From assembly GCF_003285015.1 (NCBI RefSeq), contig NZ_QMFB01000007.1, forward strand, positions 62,001 through 126,000: a stretch of DNA of 64,000 nucleotides, written 5' to 3'. Of the stretch, positions 42,106 to 51,338 are shown in pieces. Below the pieces are notes generated by a model, which was given only the letters and a program-made list of their open reading frames with translations, made no database searches and was not told the origin of the DNA. A program made the position numbers and the translations under genes. The stretch comes from Paenibacillus contaminans. Its GTDB lineage: Bacteria > Bacillota > Bacilli > Paenibacillales > NBRC-103111. Numbering within the stretch: the first letter of the stretch is position 1; each line of letters starts with the position of its first letter.

Positions 42106-43644
42106 ATGAAATCGATCATAACGAAAATCAGTCTCGGCAACAAAATCATCATCTTGACGAGCGCGATCACGATCTTGATGATGGCGAGCGTCATTTGGTT
42201 CACGACGCACGCACTGCGGCAGTCCGTCGAAGAAACGTATAACGGCCAGCTGCAGGGCATGACCATCGCGATCAACGGACGGTACGAAGAATCGCATGTG
42301 CTCCAGGACGTTCAGCAAATATTCGATTACATCCAATACAAGAACAAAAAAGTCATCGAGCTGACGCTGCACGGTATGGAAGGAAGCGTTCTGGCTTCGA
42401 CGGACCGCGCCAAAATCGGAATGGAATCCACACGTGCGATTCTGGAGCAAGCGCGTACGGATAAATCACTCGTTACCCGCTTGACGCATGATGCAGACGG
42501 AATACCGAAGGCCCAGCTTGTAGCGCCGCTTAAAGAGGATGGGACGACGGTCGGCGCGATCGTTCTGCTTTTGAATACTTCGGAGGAAACGTCGCTTATC
42601 GCATCGCAAATACGAATGATCTCATGGGTTTGCCTTTCGATTGGCATTGTCATGCTGATTCTGCTTCTGTTCATGATCCGGAAGCTGCTCATTCGCCCGC
42701 TCTTGCGATTGCGGCATGCCGCTTCCGCCGTTAAACAAGGGCAAGATTACAATCATCTCGATTTGAATGCGAGCCTTGAAATCAACGAAGTGGCGGCAGC
42801 CTTCAACGATATGGTGGAAAACCTGGACGACCGTTACGAACAGCTGCAAAATGCGCTTGAGACGCTGCAAACCACACAAAAGCAGCTCGTCCAATCCGAG
42901 AAAATGGTGGCACTCGGCGGTCTCGTTGCAGGAATCGCCCATGAAATCAATACGCCGCTCGGCATCGGCGTTACCGCCATCTCATATATGGATCAACGCA
43001 CGAAGGATATCATTTCGCTTTATGCCCAGAACAAAATGAAAAAATCGGATCTCGACGCTTATCTGCAAACGGCGGACGAAACGACTTCGATCATTATGAG
43101 CAACTTGCTGCGTGCCTCCGAGCTGATCCGCAGCTTTAAGCAGGTGTCCGTCGACCAGTCCAGCGAAGCCAAAAGAAGATTCAAGCTGAAAAGCTATATC
43201 GAGGAAGTGCTCCTCAGCTTGAATCCCCGTTTGAAAAAAACGAAACTGTGCGTTACCGTAGTTTGTCCGCAAGGCGATTTCGAGGTCGACGGCTATCCGG
43301 GGGCCATCTCGCAAATCGTTACGAATCTTGTCATGAATTCGACGATTCATGCTTATGAGCCGGATCAGATAGGGACTATCCGGATCGACATCCAAAAGCT
43401 CGAGGGACTTCTCAGAATCAGTTATTCCGATGACGGGAAAGGGATGTCGGCGGAGACGGCAGGCAAAATTTTCGATCCGTTCTTCACGACGAACCGCGGA
43501 GGCGGGGGAACCGGGCTGGGCATGAATGTCGTTTATAATATCGTCACGCAAACGTTCGGCGGCACGATCCGCTGCGAAAGCGAGCTCGGCAAGGGAACTT
43601 CTTTCATCATCGACATTCCGGATCAGGGGGATTATCAAATATGA
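42106..43644 (+). CDS. membrane sensor histidine kinase
   Basis: 512 residues. Two transmembrane helices (about 13-33 and 168-190) flank a 135-residue extracytoplasmic sensor, probably Cache-like. A HAMP segment (about 190-245) and a coiled helix follow. The phosphorylated histidine is in IAHEINTPLG (about 279). The ATPase boxes are visible: VTNLVMNSTIHAY (N), DDGKGMS (G1) and GGGGTGLGMNVVYNIV (G2). The NTPLG variant after the histidine is typical of a divergent HisKA class. It overlaps the receiver/HD-GYP gene by four bases, so the two form a pair. Confidence 0.88.
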   Translation: MKSIITKISLGNKIIILTSAITILMMASVIWFTTHALRQSVEETYNGQLQGMTIAINGRYEESHVLQDVQQIFDYIQYKNKKVIELTLHGMEGSVLASTDRAKIGMESTRAILEQARTDKSLVTRLTHDADGIPKAQLVAPLKEDGTTVGAIVLLLNTSEETSLIASQIRMISWVCLSIGIVMLILLLFMIRKLLIRPLLRLRHAASAVKQGQDYNHLDLNASLEINEVAAAFNDMVENLDDRYEQLQNALETLQTTQKQLVQSEKMVALGGLVAGIAHEINTPLGIGVTAISYMDQRTKDIISLYAQNKMKKSDLDAYLQTADETTSIIMSNLLRASELIRSFKQVSVDQSSEAKRRFKLKSYIEEVLLSLNPRLKKTKLCVTVVCPQGDFEVDGYPGAISQIVTNLVMNSTIHAYEPDQIGTIRIDIQKLEGLLRISYSDDGKGMSAETAGKIFDPFFTTNRGGGGTGLGMNVVYNIVTQTFGGTIRCESELGKGTSFIIDIPDQGDYQI

Positions 43645-45245
43645 CCAGCAATCAGACGGTACAAGAGGCGAATCGCGATCAATTCCGGTTTGCCGATGGA
43701 GAAGACGAGCTTATTTTTGCGGATGAGGGCGTAGGATCCGAAGAAGAAGGAGACGCATTAGGCAAGGATGTCTGGAAAGTCATCATCGTCGACGACGAAC
43801 AGGAAATACACCGTGTAACGAAGCTTGTTCTCAGCGATTTCGAGTTTGCCGGCAAGACGCTTGCATTCCATAGCGCATATACGGCGGCTGACGCCAAGAA
43901 GCTGTTTATGGAACACCCGGATGCTGCGCTCGTCCTGCTGGACGTCGTGATGGAAGAAGAGGATTCGGGACTCAAGCTCGTCCGTTTTATCCGCGAAGAG
44001 CTGAAAAATCAGACGATCCGCGTCATATTGCGCACGGGTCAACCCGGACAAGCGCCGGAAAAAACGATCATCATGGATTATGACATCAACGATTACAAGG
44101 AAAAGACGGAGCTTACGTCCCAGAAGCTGTTTACGACAGTCGTTTCTTCGCTTCGGACGTTTCGGGACATGAAGGTGATCGAGAAAAACAAGAACGGCTT
44201 GGAGGAAATCATCAAGTCGTCCGCCACGATTTTCGAGCTGCAATCGATGCGTAAATTTGCAAGAGGTGTTCTGACCCAGCTGACCTCCATTATCAATCTG
44301 AATAAAAACGCGTTGCACTGCAGTCTTGCCGTCACGAAGGAAGACAGCGAAATCTACATACTGGCGGCTACCGGCGATTATTCGTCCAAAGAGTACGACA
44401 GGGTAAGCGATGTTGTGCCTATCACGATTTTGAAAGAGATCGAAGATGCTTTCCGCGAGAAGCGGAGCAAGTTTTTCGACAGCCATTTCGTATATTACTT
44501 CCAGAGCAAGACGGGCTCCGAGAATGTCATTTATTTAAGCGGCCGAAAGGCGCTTAACGAATGGGATCGGTATTTGATCGAAATTTATTGCGCAAACGTT
44601 TCGGTCGCGTTCGAGAATATTTACCTAAACGAAGAAGTGGAGCATACGCAGAAGGAAATCATTTTTACGATGGGCGAAATTACGGAGACGCGTTCGAAGG
44701 AGACGGGTTACCACGTCAAAAGGGTGGCGGAGTATTCCAAGCTGCTTGCGCTCAAATACGGGCTGTCCGAGGAAGAAGCGGAGATCATTCGGCTCGCTTC
44801 CCCTCTTCATGACGTAGGGAAAGTCGGTATTCCTGATTCCATTTTAAATAAGCCCGGCAAGCTGACCGATGACGAATTCGACACGATGAAAAATCACGCC
44901 GGTCTAGGCTACAGCATGCTGAAGCATTCCAATACTCGTCTGCTCAATGCGGCCGCTACGATCGCTTTTCAGCATCATGAGAAATTTAACGGCAAGGGTT
45001 ACCCGAACGGGCTCAAAGGCGACGACATCCATATTTACGGCAGAATTACGGCGATCGCAGACGTATTCGACGCACTCGGCAGCGAAAGAGTTTACAAGAA
45101 AGCTTGGGAGCTGGACAGGATCATCGAGCTGCTCAGAAGCGAACGCGGCGAGCATTTCGACCCGGTGCTCGTCGATCTGTTTCTCGGAAGTATGGACGAG
45201 GTACTGGCAATCCGCAATAAATATCCGGATCAGAAGGTGTTCTGA
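43641..45245 (+). CDS. response regulator with DUF3369 and HD-GYP (c-di-GMP phosphodiesterase) output
   Basis: 534 residues. An acidic N-terminal extension of about 40 residues is followed by a receiver (VIIVDDEQEIHR; phosphorylated Asp in VLLDVVM at about 100), a DUF3369 sensory domain (about 190-340) and an HD-GYP domain. The active-site residues are intact: ASPLHDVGKVGIPDSIL, HHEKFNGKGYP. Such proteins usually degrade cyclic di-GMP to pGpG or GMP under control of phosphorylation. It overlaps its histidine kinase gene by four bases and ends at a strong terminator. Confidence 0.92.
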   Translation: MTSNQTVQEANRDQFRFADGEDELIFADEGVGSEEEGDALGKDVWKVIIVDDEQEIHRVTKLVLSDFEFAGKTLAFHSAYTAADAKKLFMEHPDAALVLLDVVMEEEDSGLKLVRFIREELKNQTIRVILRTGQPGQAPEKTIIMDYDINDYKEKTELTSQKLFTTVVSSLRTFRDMKVIEKNKNGLEEIIKSSATIFELQSMRKFARGVLTQLTSIINLNKNALHCSLAVTKEDSEIYILAATGDYSSKEYDRVSDVVPITILKEIEDAFREKRSKFFDSHFVYYFQSKTGSENVIYLSGRKALNEWDRYLIEIYCANVSVAFENIYLNEEVEHTQKEIIFTMGEITETRSKETGYHVKRVAEYSKLLALKYGLSEEEAEIIRLASPLHDVGKVGIPDSILNKPGKLTDDEFDTMKNHAGLGYSMLKHSNTRLLNAAATIAFQHHEKFNGKGYPNGLKGDDIHIYGRITAIADVFDALGSERVYKKAWELDRIIELLRSERGEHFDPVLVDLFLGSMDEVLAIRNKYPDQKVF

Positions 45246-45259
45246 TCGTATCCAAACGC

Positions 45260-45306
45260 AACAACCCCTTGACCGCTCTTGGCTGCGGCAAGGGGTTGTT
45301 TTTTTC
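45260..45306 (+). terminator. terminator after the HD-GYP regulator gene
   Basis: AACAACCCCTT pairs with AAGGGGTTGTT (11 bp), then seven T. Confidence 0.9.
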
Positions 45307-45326
45307 GGGCAAAACTCGAAGCCGGT

Positions 45327-46190
45327 TCATCTCCGTCTGACAGCTTTACGCCGCACTGCCGGGTTGCCGCGTCCCGCCCTTTTTACTTTAGCCGCCGGTT
45401 TGTTGTCTTGTTCGGGATAAATATTGTAAGTAAGCTTGCGTCCGTAAGCCAAGGAATAACGCATAATTTTGCGCACGATTCGTTTGTCCTTGAGCTCGCG
45501 AAACATTTTGGAGACGGGACTCATGTTGACTTCCAATATCCATGGCTTCAAGCCGGCGTCCAATCCGATGTCCAGTCCGCTTTCCTTTATGTTCGGATAT
45601 TGCGTCGACAATTGTTTGACGGTCAGCAAACCGGCCCGGTTCATTTTATCGTTCAGCTCCCGAAGCTTCTTGCCCTTCGCATAACGGCTCAGCGCTTGTC
45701 TGACTGTCATGACCGTCCCGCCGTTCGAACGGTTGGTGACGATTTTACCCGGCTGCGCGACGCGGCAGATCAAGCCGGTCGCTTCCCATTGTCCGCGCGG
45801 ATTCATTTGAATCATGACGCGCACGTCCAGCGGATTTTTACCGTATTTCAACAGCTCGATGCCGCGTTGAGCCAAATACGGCTTGCCGTTTATTCGGGAC
45901 TTTAAGAACGAAATCAATGCGTTGAATGTGGTTAAGCTCCGTTTGTCAAGCCCGGCGTGGCAGTAGTAGCTCCGCGCTCCTTTTTTCTCTAGCCGCATGA
46001 CGCCTTGTCCGCCGGTGCCTACCTCCGGCTTGACGTATACCGATTTGTATTTGTTCAGCATGTAAGCGAGCGATGTGCGTGTCAGTTTTTTCGTTTCGGG
46101 GATATAGTCGCGAAGTACGGGATGACGGAGCATAACCTCCGTTTTCCGCCATTTGTTCGGGTCGTTGCGTCTTAAATCTTTGGCCACCAA
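45327..46190 (-). CDS. YheC/YheD-family ATP-grasp protein
   Basis: 287 residues. The ATP-grasp core is visible: YVKPEVGTGGQGVMRLEK (lysine and glycine loop), DVRVMIQMNPRGQW, and DIGLDAGLKPWILEVNMSP with the metal-binding Glu-Asn pair. Bacillus YheC/YheD are spore-coat-associated. This copy is shorter than those, as in other Paenibacillaceae, and has a very basic tail (VKRAGRGNPAVRRKAVRRR). The ligase reaction is not known. It diverges from the PaaK-like gene across 250 bases, which look like promoter DNA with nothing else. Confidence 0.83.
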   Translation of the reverse strand: MVAKDLRRNDPNKWRKTEVMLRHPVLRDYIPETKKLTRTSLAYMLNKYKSVYVKPEVGTGGQGVMRLEKKGARSYYCHAGLDKRSLTTFNALISFLKSRINGKPYLAQRGIELLKYGKNPLDVRVMIQMNPRGQWEATGLICRVAQPGKIVTNRSNGGTVMTVRQALSRYAKGKKLRELNDKMNRAGLLTVKQLSTQYPNIKESGLDIGLDAGLKPWILEVNMSPVSKMFRELKDKRIVRKIMRYSLAYGRKLTYNIYPEQDNKPAAKVKRAGRGNPAVRRKAVRRR

Positions 46191-46440
46191 GGTTCCCCCT
46201 CCAATTCCAGTCCGCGGACGGCTTCAGCATATCGTATGATGACATGCCATCGATTGCATGCGTGACTGCCTAACGAAGCGCGGAAGTTAACCGGATGAAG
46301 CCGGAACGGGAGGCCCATTTCAACCTGGTATGTCGACAAACGGGCTGCTGCTGCGGTTCTTTTCGGTTGGCGTTCGCATAAATTCTAAGAGGTTGCAGGA
46401 TGGATGAACATGGCAAACGTGAGCTGGAGAGGGGCGAAAC

Positions 46441-47661
46441 ATGCAGGCTGCGAACCGATGGGAGCATAAATGGCGTGAGGTTGAAAGGATGTACCCGTGG
46501 TACAAGGAGCTGACGAAGGGGAAATCGATCCGCTCGTTAGCCGAGCTTCCGCTATTGACGGCGCCATTGCTGGAAAAGCGGTATTATCGGCAGCAGACTC
46601 CGGAAGATCCCGGTATATCGGTATACCGGACTTCGGGTACGAGCGCCAAAGGACGAAAGACCATTTTGTATTCGATCGAGGATGACGATTACTACGTATC
46701 GCTCAAACAAATGCTTTTTGCTGAGATTATTAAAGGAGCCGTCATTACGAAGGCTGTTTCCGATATGGGGACCGGCCATGCGGCAAGCACGGCGGACGCG
46801 GTTTTTGCCGCGCTCGGCATCGATTGCCGGATCATTCCGTTCGAGCAGCCGCTTGAGAAGCATATCGAAATGTTGTCGACGTATCGGCCGGAGCTGCTTT
46901 ATACGATGCCCTCCATTTTGGAACGAATCGTACAGGGCTCCGCGGATCCGAAGGTTTACGGCATACGTAAAATCATACTGGTCGGCGAAATCGCAAGCGT
47001 TAGATGGATTGCCAACATAGCGGCTGCCTTCGGATTGTCCAAGGAGGATATAACGGACACGTACGGCTCGATCGAGCTCGGGACGATGGCTTATTTTTCG
47101 CATACACACGGACGCTATTTACTTGAAGATAATATCATAGCCGAAACGGTGCAGCCTCGGGAGCTCGGTCTATCGATCGAGCCGCTTCGCGAGGACGAAG
47201 CCGTTCTTGTGCTGACCTCGTTGAACCGCAAACTTTTTCCGGCGCTTCGATATGTCACTTACGATGTTGTGCGCGGCTTTCGGCCGGCTCCGGAGGACGG
47301 TTCGGGAGCCGCCAGCTTTGAAAGTATCGTGAAGCGAGTAGGGACGGAATTCAAACACGGGGAAAAAATGAGCATTTACGATATCGAGGAAGTCGTCGGC
47401 GCCATTTTGCCCGATGCGATCGTTCGCGTCAGCGTATCGGGAAATAAGCTTCAAGTTACGGTGAGCAGCGCATTTGCTACCGGGGAGTCGCTCCAGGCGA
47501 TAAAGGAGGGAATCCGGGAGCAAATTCCGGAAATCGGCCTTATGATCCGGAACGGGCTGCTCGAAGATATAGGGGTCAACGCGTCTCCGTACGGCGAGCC
47601 CGGTGAGCGGAAAGGCATCAAGGAAAAAAAACTTCGCTTCGAGGAGCCGGGATCTATGTAA
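46441..47661 (+). CDS. PaaK-like adenylate-forming enzyme
   Basis: 406 residues of the ANL superfamily, closest in layout to phenylacetate-CoA ligases. The phosphate loop is YRTSGTSAKGRKT (about 62-74), the aromatic-acid-type box is DTYGSIELGT (about 206), and the hinge is near YVTYDVVRG. The C-terminal part is short (EIVV-like segment then VVGAILPDAIVRVS). It has no carrier protein or condensation domain, so it activates an acid as acyl-AMP, with CoA, an amine or a free carrier as acceptor. GGAGAGGGG precedes ATG 46441. sbnA- and sbnB-like genes follow, which suggests diaminopropionate as acceptor. Confidence 0.8.
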   Translation: MQAANRWEHKWREVERMYPWYKELTKGKSIRSLAELPLLTAPLLEKRYYRQQTPEDPGISVYRTSGTSAKGRKTILYSIEDDDYYVSLKQMLFAEIIKGAVITKAVSDMGTGHAASTADAVFAALGIDCRIIPFEQPLEKHIEMLSTYRPELLYTMPSILERIVQGSADPKVYGIRKIILVGEIASVRWIANIAAAFGLSKEDITDTYGSIELGTMAYFSHTHGRYLLEDNIIAETVQPRELGLSIEPLREDEAVLVLTSLNRKLFPALRYVTYDVVRGFRPAPEDGSGAASFESIVKRVGTEFKHGEKMSIYDIEEVVGAILPDAIVRVSVSGNKLQVTVSSAFATGESLQAIKEGIREQIPEIGLMIRNGLLEDIGVNASPYGEPGERKGIKEKKLRFEEPGSM

Positions 47662-47748
47662 AAATGGAGAAAGGGAATGCCTTACAGCGGACTTTCATTC
47701 ATAAGGTTCCACTTATATAGACAGTACTTGCAGAGAGGCGGAAGCGGA

Positions 47749-48711
47749 ATGATTTTGAATGAAGGCATATTATCCGCGATCGGCAATACGCCGCTTGTAC
47801 GGCTGGCGAAGCTTAGCGAGGCATTCCCGTTCACGGTGTACGGCAAGCTTGAGCTGATGAATCCGGGAGGCAGCTCGAAGGACCGGCCGGCGCTTCGAAT
47901 GATCCGTCACGGCTTGGAGAGCGGACGCATCCGGGCCGGAACGGTGATCGTGGAATCGAGCTCGGGCAACATGGCGATAAGCTTGGCGAAAATATGCTCG
48001 TATATCAAACTGCCGCTTATTTGCGTCATCGATCCGAAAACGACCGCGCAAAACCGGCGAATTATCGAAGCCTACGGTGCGCGGATCGAATACGTGAGCG
48101 AACCCGATCCGGCCACGGGCGAGTTTCTGCCTGCACGGATCGACCGGGTAAAGCGGCTGCTACGAAACATCGAGAACAGCTACTGGCCGAATCAATATGA
48201 GAACGAGCATAATGCACGCAGTCATTACAATACGACGATGAAGGAAATCGACGCCGTGCTGTCGCCTGTCGATTACTTGTTTTGCGCTGTCAGTACATGC
48301 GGCACAATACGAGGATGTGCAGAATATGTGCGCGATTTTGGGCTGCCTACGCAGATTGTCGGTGTCGATGCCGTCGGCAGCGCGATTTTTGGAGGGCCTA
48401 ATGGTAACAGATTGCTTCCCGGGCTCGGCGCAGGCTTCGTGCCGAAGCAGCTGCGGCTCGAGCTGATCGATCATATTATGCACGTGACCGATCTCGAATG
48501 CGTGCGAGGCTGCCGCGCCCTCATACGAAGCGAGTCGATTTTGGCTGGAGGGTCGTCGGGGGCGGTCGTTGCGGCTTTGCAGCGGATGAGCGATCGTATA
48601 GAGCCGGGCTCTAACGTCGTTCTCATTTTGCCGGACCGAGGAGAACGTTACTTGGACACGGTATATTCGAACGAGTGGGTGAGCAGCAAGTTAGGGGACG
48701 TCTCCCTATAA
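47749..48711 (+). CDS. sbnA: SbnA-like N-(2-amino-2-carboxyethyl)-L-glutamate synthase
   Basis: A PLP enzyme of the cysteine synthase fold, 320 residues. Staphylococcal SbnA joins O-phosphoserine and glutamate in the first step to L-2,3-diaminopropionate. The PLP lysine is in GGSSKDRPALRMI (about 44), and SSGNMAISLAKI and STCGTIRGC (glycine loop) are visible; the CGTIRG variant is that of SbnA rather than CysK. ATG 47749 follows GAGAGGCGGAAG; the frame is open to 47677 but without a ribosome-binding site. sbnB lies after it. Confidence 0.88.
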   Translation: MILNEGILSAIGNTPLVRLAKLSEAFPFTVYGKLELMNPGGSSKDRPALRMIRHGLESGRIRAGTVIVESSSGNMAISLAKICSYIKLPLICVIDPKTTAQNRRIIEAYGARIEYVSEPDPATGEFLPARIDRVKRLLRNIENSYWPNQYENEHNARSHYNTTMKEIDAVLSPVDYLFCAVSTCGTIRGCAEYVRDFGLPTQIVGVDAVGSAIFGGPNGNRLLPGLGAGFVPKQLRLELIDHIMHVTDLECVRGCRALIRSESILAGGSSGAVVAALQRMSDRIEPGSNVVLILPDRGERYLDTVYSNEWVSSKLGDVSL

Positions 48712-48771
48712 CGGCCCGGCCGGCTTGCGTAATGTCAAAACAGCCGCTATTCGATGCTGGAGGGGAAAAGC

Positions 48772-49737
48772 GTGCTTTATTTGAACGATGAGCATATCGC
48801 GGCAATCCGTACGGATTGGTCCGCTTTGATAGACGTTATTCGGCAAGCCGTATATTGCGTGGACAAGGGAGATTTCGCTCAGCCGCTTAAACCCTATCTG
48901 CGCTACAGGAATCCGAAAAACCGGATTATTGCGATGCCTGCTTTCGTCGGCGGTCCGTTCGAATCGGCCGGCATCAAATGGATCGCCAGCTTTCCCGAAA
49001 ACCTGAAGCGCGGGCTGCCGCGCGCCCACAGCGTCGTCGTTCTGAACGATGCGGATACGGGCGTGCCCGTATCCGTCATCAATACGCCGCGATTAAGCGT
49101 ACTGCGGACCGCAGCGGTGAGCGGACTCGTTATGGAATCGGCCGCAAGCTCCCGGTACACCAAGCTTTTCAATTTAGCCATCATCGGCTGGGGGCCGATC
49201 GGCCAGGCGCATTTTCAAATGATGACGTCATGTTTCGGAGATCGCATTCAGAAGATTTTGCTGCATGATGTGAAGCGGTTGAACAAAGGCTCCATCGAAG
49301 CCGATTTCGGACCCAAGGTGTTTATTGCGGATACCTGGCAGGAAGCTTACGAGCAGGCCGATGTCATCGTGACCTGTACGGTTGCTTCATCGCGGTACAT
49401 TACGCGGCCGCCGAAACCTGGCGCGCTGCTGCTGCACGTCTCTTTGCGGGATTACGTGCCGGAGGCGTTAAATACGGTGCGGGCAATTATCGTGGACGAC
49501 TGGGAGGAAGTTTGCCGCGAGCAAACGGATATCGAGCTGCTGCATAAGGAATACGGGCTCTCGAAAGCGCAAACGCGTTCCATTGCCGACGTCGTCTGCC
49601 GAAGGGCGATGGCGGAATGGGGACCGGATGAACCGGTTTTGTTTTGTCCGATGGGATTGTCCGTGTTCGATATCGCGATGGGAAGCCACTACGCCGGATT
49701 GGCGCGGCAGAAAGGACTCGGGCAAGAGCTTTTATAA
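48772..49737 (+). CDS. sbnB: SbnB-like N-(1-amino-1-carboxyethyl)-glutamate dehydrogenase
   Basis: An ornithine-cyclodeaminase-fold NAD enzyme, about 321 residues. SbnB oxidatively cleaves the SbnA product to L-2,3-diaminopropionate and 2-oxoglutarate. The Rossmann loop is IIGWGPIGQAHFQMM (about 146) and SVINTPRLSVLRTAAVSGL is the substrate/NAD segment. GTG 48772 is preferred: GGAGGGG at 48759-48765 lies six bases upstream and the family begins here (VLYLNDEHI); ATG 48754 overlaps that site. It ends just before a strong terminator. Confidence 0.88.
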   Translation: MLYLNDEHIAAIRTDWSALIDVIRQAVYCVDKGDFAQPLKPYLRYRNPKNRIIAMPAFVGGPFESAGIKWIASFPENLKRGLPRAHSVVVLNDADTGVPVSVINTPRLSVLRTAAVSGLVMESAASSRYTKLFNLAIIGWGPIGQAHFQMMTSCFGDRIQKILLHDVKRLNKGSIEADFGPKVFIADTWQEAYEQADVIVTCTVASSRYITRPPKPGALLLHVSLRDYVPEALNTVRAIIVDDWEEVCREQTDIELLHKEYGLSKAQTRSIADVVCRRAMAEWGPDEPVLFCPMGLSVFDIAMGSHYAGLARQKGLGQELL

Positions 49738-49781
49738 GAATTCGTTCTTTAGCATCGATAGACGAAGAGATTGACGCGAGA

Positions 49782-49815
49782 CAACGAGCCTCAGCGGAGC
49801 GGGGCTCGTTGTTTT
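49782..49815 (+). terminator. terminator after the sbnB-like gene
   Basis: CAACGAGCC pairs with GGCTCGTTG (9 bp), followed by TTTTC. Confidence 0.75.
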
Positions 49816-49848
49816 CTTCTGTGTGAATCCGCCTGCAGGAATCGTCAG

Positions 49849-51111
49849 TCAGCGGGTTGTTTCCGTTTTCTTCATATTTTCCGTAAATAACGGCCGTACC
49901 CAAACCAGAAAATATACATAACTGACGGATATGACAATTGCCGTAAGCAGGAAGGGCAGGGTATAATTTTTGGCCGCCAGGATGATGCCGGTCGCGTAGG
50001 AGGCTGCGGATGTGCCCATGCTCCGGAATACGGTGCGCATGCCTGCGAACATGTTCCGCTCCCGTTCGTCCACGCATGACATGGCTTGGCTTTCCGTCAT
50101 ATTGGTGAGCAGCGTAAATCCCCCGCCTCTGACCAGCAAGACCATGCAGAATAGGAATACGGGAAATGCGAAGGACAATAGTATCGTCAGCACGACATTG
50201 CAGATATAGACGATGTTGTAAGCGTAGCTTACTCCGGCACGTTCAAGGAGGGCCGGCATGATCAGCGAGCCCGCGAAGGTAAAGAAACCGGCCGCCATCA
50301 GCAATAATGATACGGTCGTATCCTGCCATTCCAAGCGGAATTTGACGATCACGTTTAAATACGGTCCGGTTAAGCCGAATGCTGCGCCGGTCAGGAGCGT
50401 AAACAAGGCGAGCACCCACACGGTCCGGCTGGGCAGCTTGCTTTTGCGGGAAGCCGTTTCGGCATGTTTTCCCGCAGCTTTCCTACCGGGCTCCGGCTTC
50501 GGCTCGGGAGGAAGCAGCAAGCCGCGAAATAAAGCGCCAAGCACATGCATGGCAGCCGCGATGTATAACGTCCATTGATAGATGGACGTGCTGCCTCCAA
50601 GCCATTTGGGCAAATAACCGCCGAGCAGCGTGCCGACTCCGACGAATAGCGTAAACACGGCGAACAGCATGCTGAATGCGCGCGTTTCTTCCTTTTGCGA
50701 TCGGCTGTATTGATAGAGTAATTGAATCTCCGAGGTAACCAGCAACGTAAGGCCGACGGTCAGAATAATTTGCGAAGCGTAAAAAACCGGTACGGTCTCT
50801 CCGGCCCCGAATCCCGCATAACCTATCGCCATTAAAAAAATGCCAAGCACAAGCATTCGTTTACGGCCGGCCCAGCCTGCAAGCAAGCCTGCCGGTATTG
50901 AAATGAGTCCCATCAATAAAGCGCCGACCGAGGTGATTTCGCCGATCTGCACTTCGTCCAGCTTCATTTCGAGCAGATGCAGGTTCAATACCAGCTGAAA
51001 AATGCCGACGCCTAGGCCTAGCAGCGTTTCTGTCATAATAAAGCGGCTGACGCCGGGCGAGAACGTCAGAAGCGGCTTCAAGGTATTCCACATGGTCGAC
51101 GGCTCCTTCAA
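49849..51111 (-). CDS. MFS transporter next to the diaminopropionate cluster
   Basis: 420 residues, about twelve hydrophobic helices. The first half has the motif VGALLMGLISIPAGLLAGWAG and the loop RKRMLVLG. A charged middle loop rich in Lys, Pro and Arg separates the halves (PPEPKPEPGRKAAGKHAE). It is convergent with the sbnB-like gene, and could export a product of that cluster, but this rests on position alone. Confidence 0.8.
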   Translation of the reverse strand: MKEPSTMWNTLKPLLTFSPGVSRFIMTETLLGLGVGIFQLVLNLHLLEMKLDEVQIGEITSVGALLMGLISIPAGLLAGWAGRKRMLVLGIFLMAIGYAGFGAGETVPVFYASQIILTVGLTLLVTSEIQLLYQYSRSQKEETRAFSMLFAVFTLFVGVGTLLGGYLPKWLGGSTSIYQWTLYIAAAMHVLGALFRGLLLPPEPKPEPGRKAAGKHAETASRKSKLPSRTVWVLALFTLLTGAAFGLTGPYLNVIVKFRLEWQDTTVSLLLMAAGFFTFAGSLIMPALLERAGVSYAYNIVYICNVVLTILLSFAFPVFLFCMVLLVRGGGFTLLTNMTESQAMSCVDERERNMFAGMRTVFRSMGTSAASYATGIILAAKNYTLPFLLTAIVISVSYVYFLVWVRPLFTENMKKTETTR

Positions 51112-51338
51112 TTCAAGTTGAGTAGGATGTGAGGATTGAAGCCTTATTTTTTAGCGTGCCGCTTCAAAATGAAATCATATACCGAGGCTATCGGAATTGC
51201 AATCTATTAATCGGGGTCTTGCGGTGCAAGGCTTCGGACATATTTTTCGATGATACGAAAAAAAACGTTCTGGGCGAATACCCAATCGGCCCCTTGTTGA
51301 ATACGATGAAGTAATTCGTGAAACGGGAGCTGGTACTG

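Noticed and set aside
47662..49737. Staphyloferrin B-type siderophore operon
   Set aside because: Only SbnA- and SbnB-like genes are present; there is no IucA/IucC-type synthetase, no decarboxylase, no receptor, and no visible Fur box.
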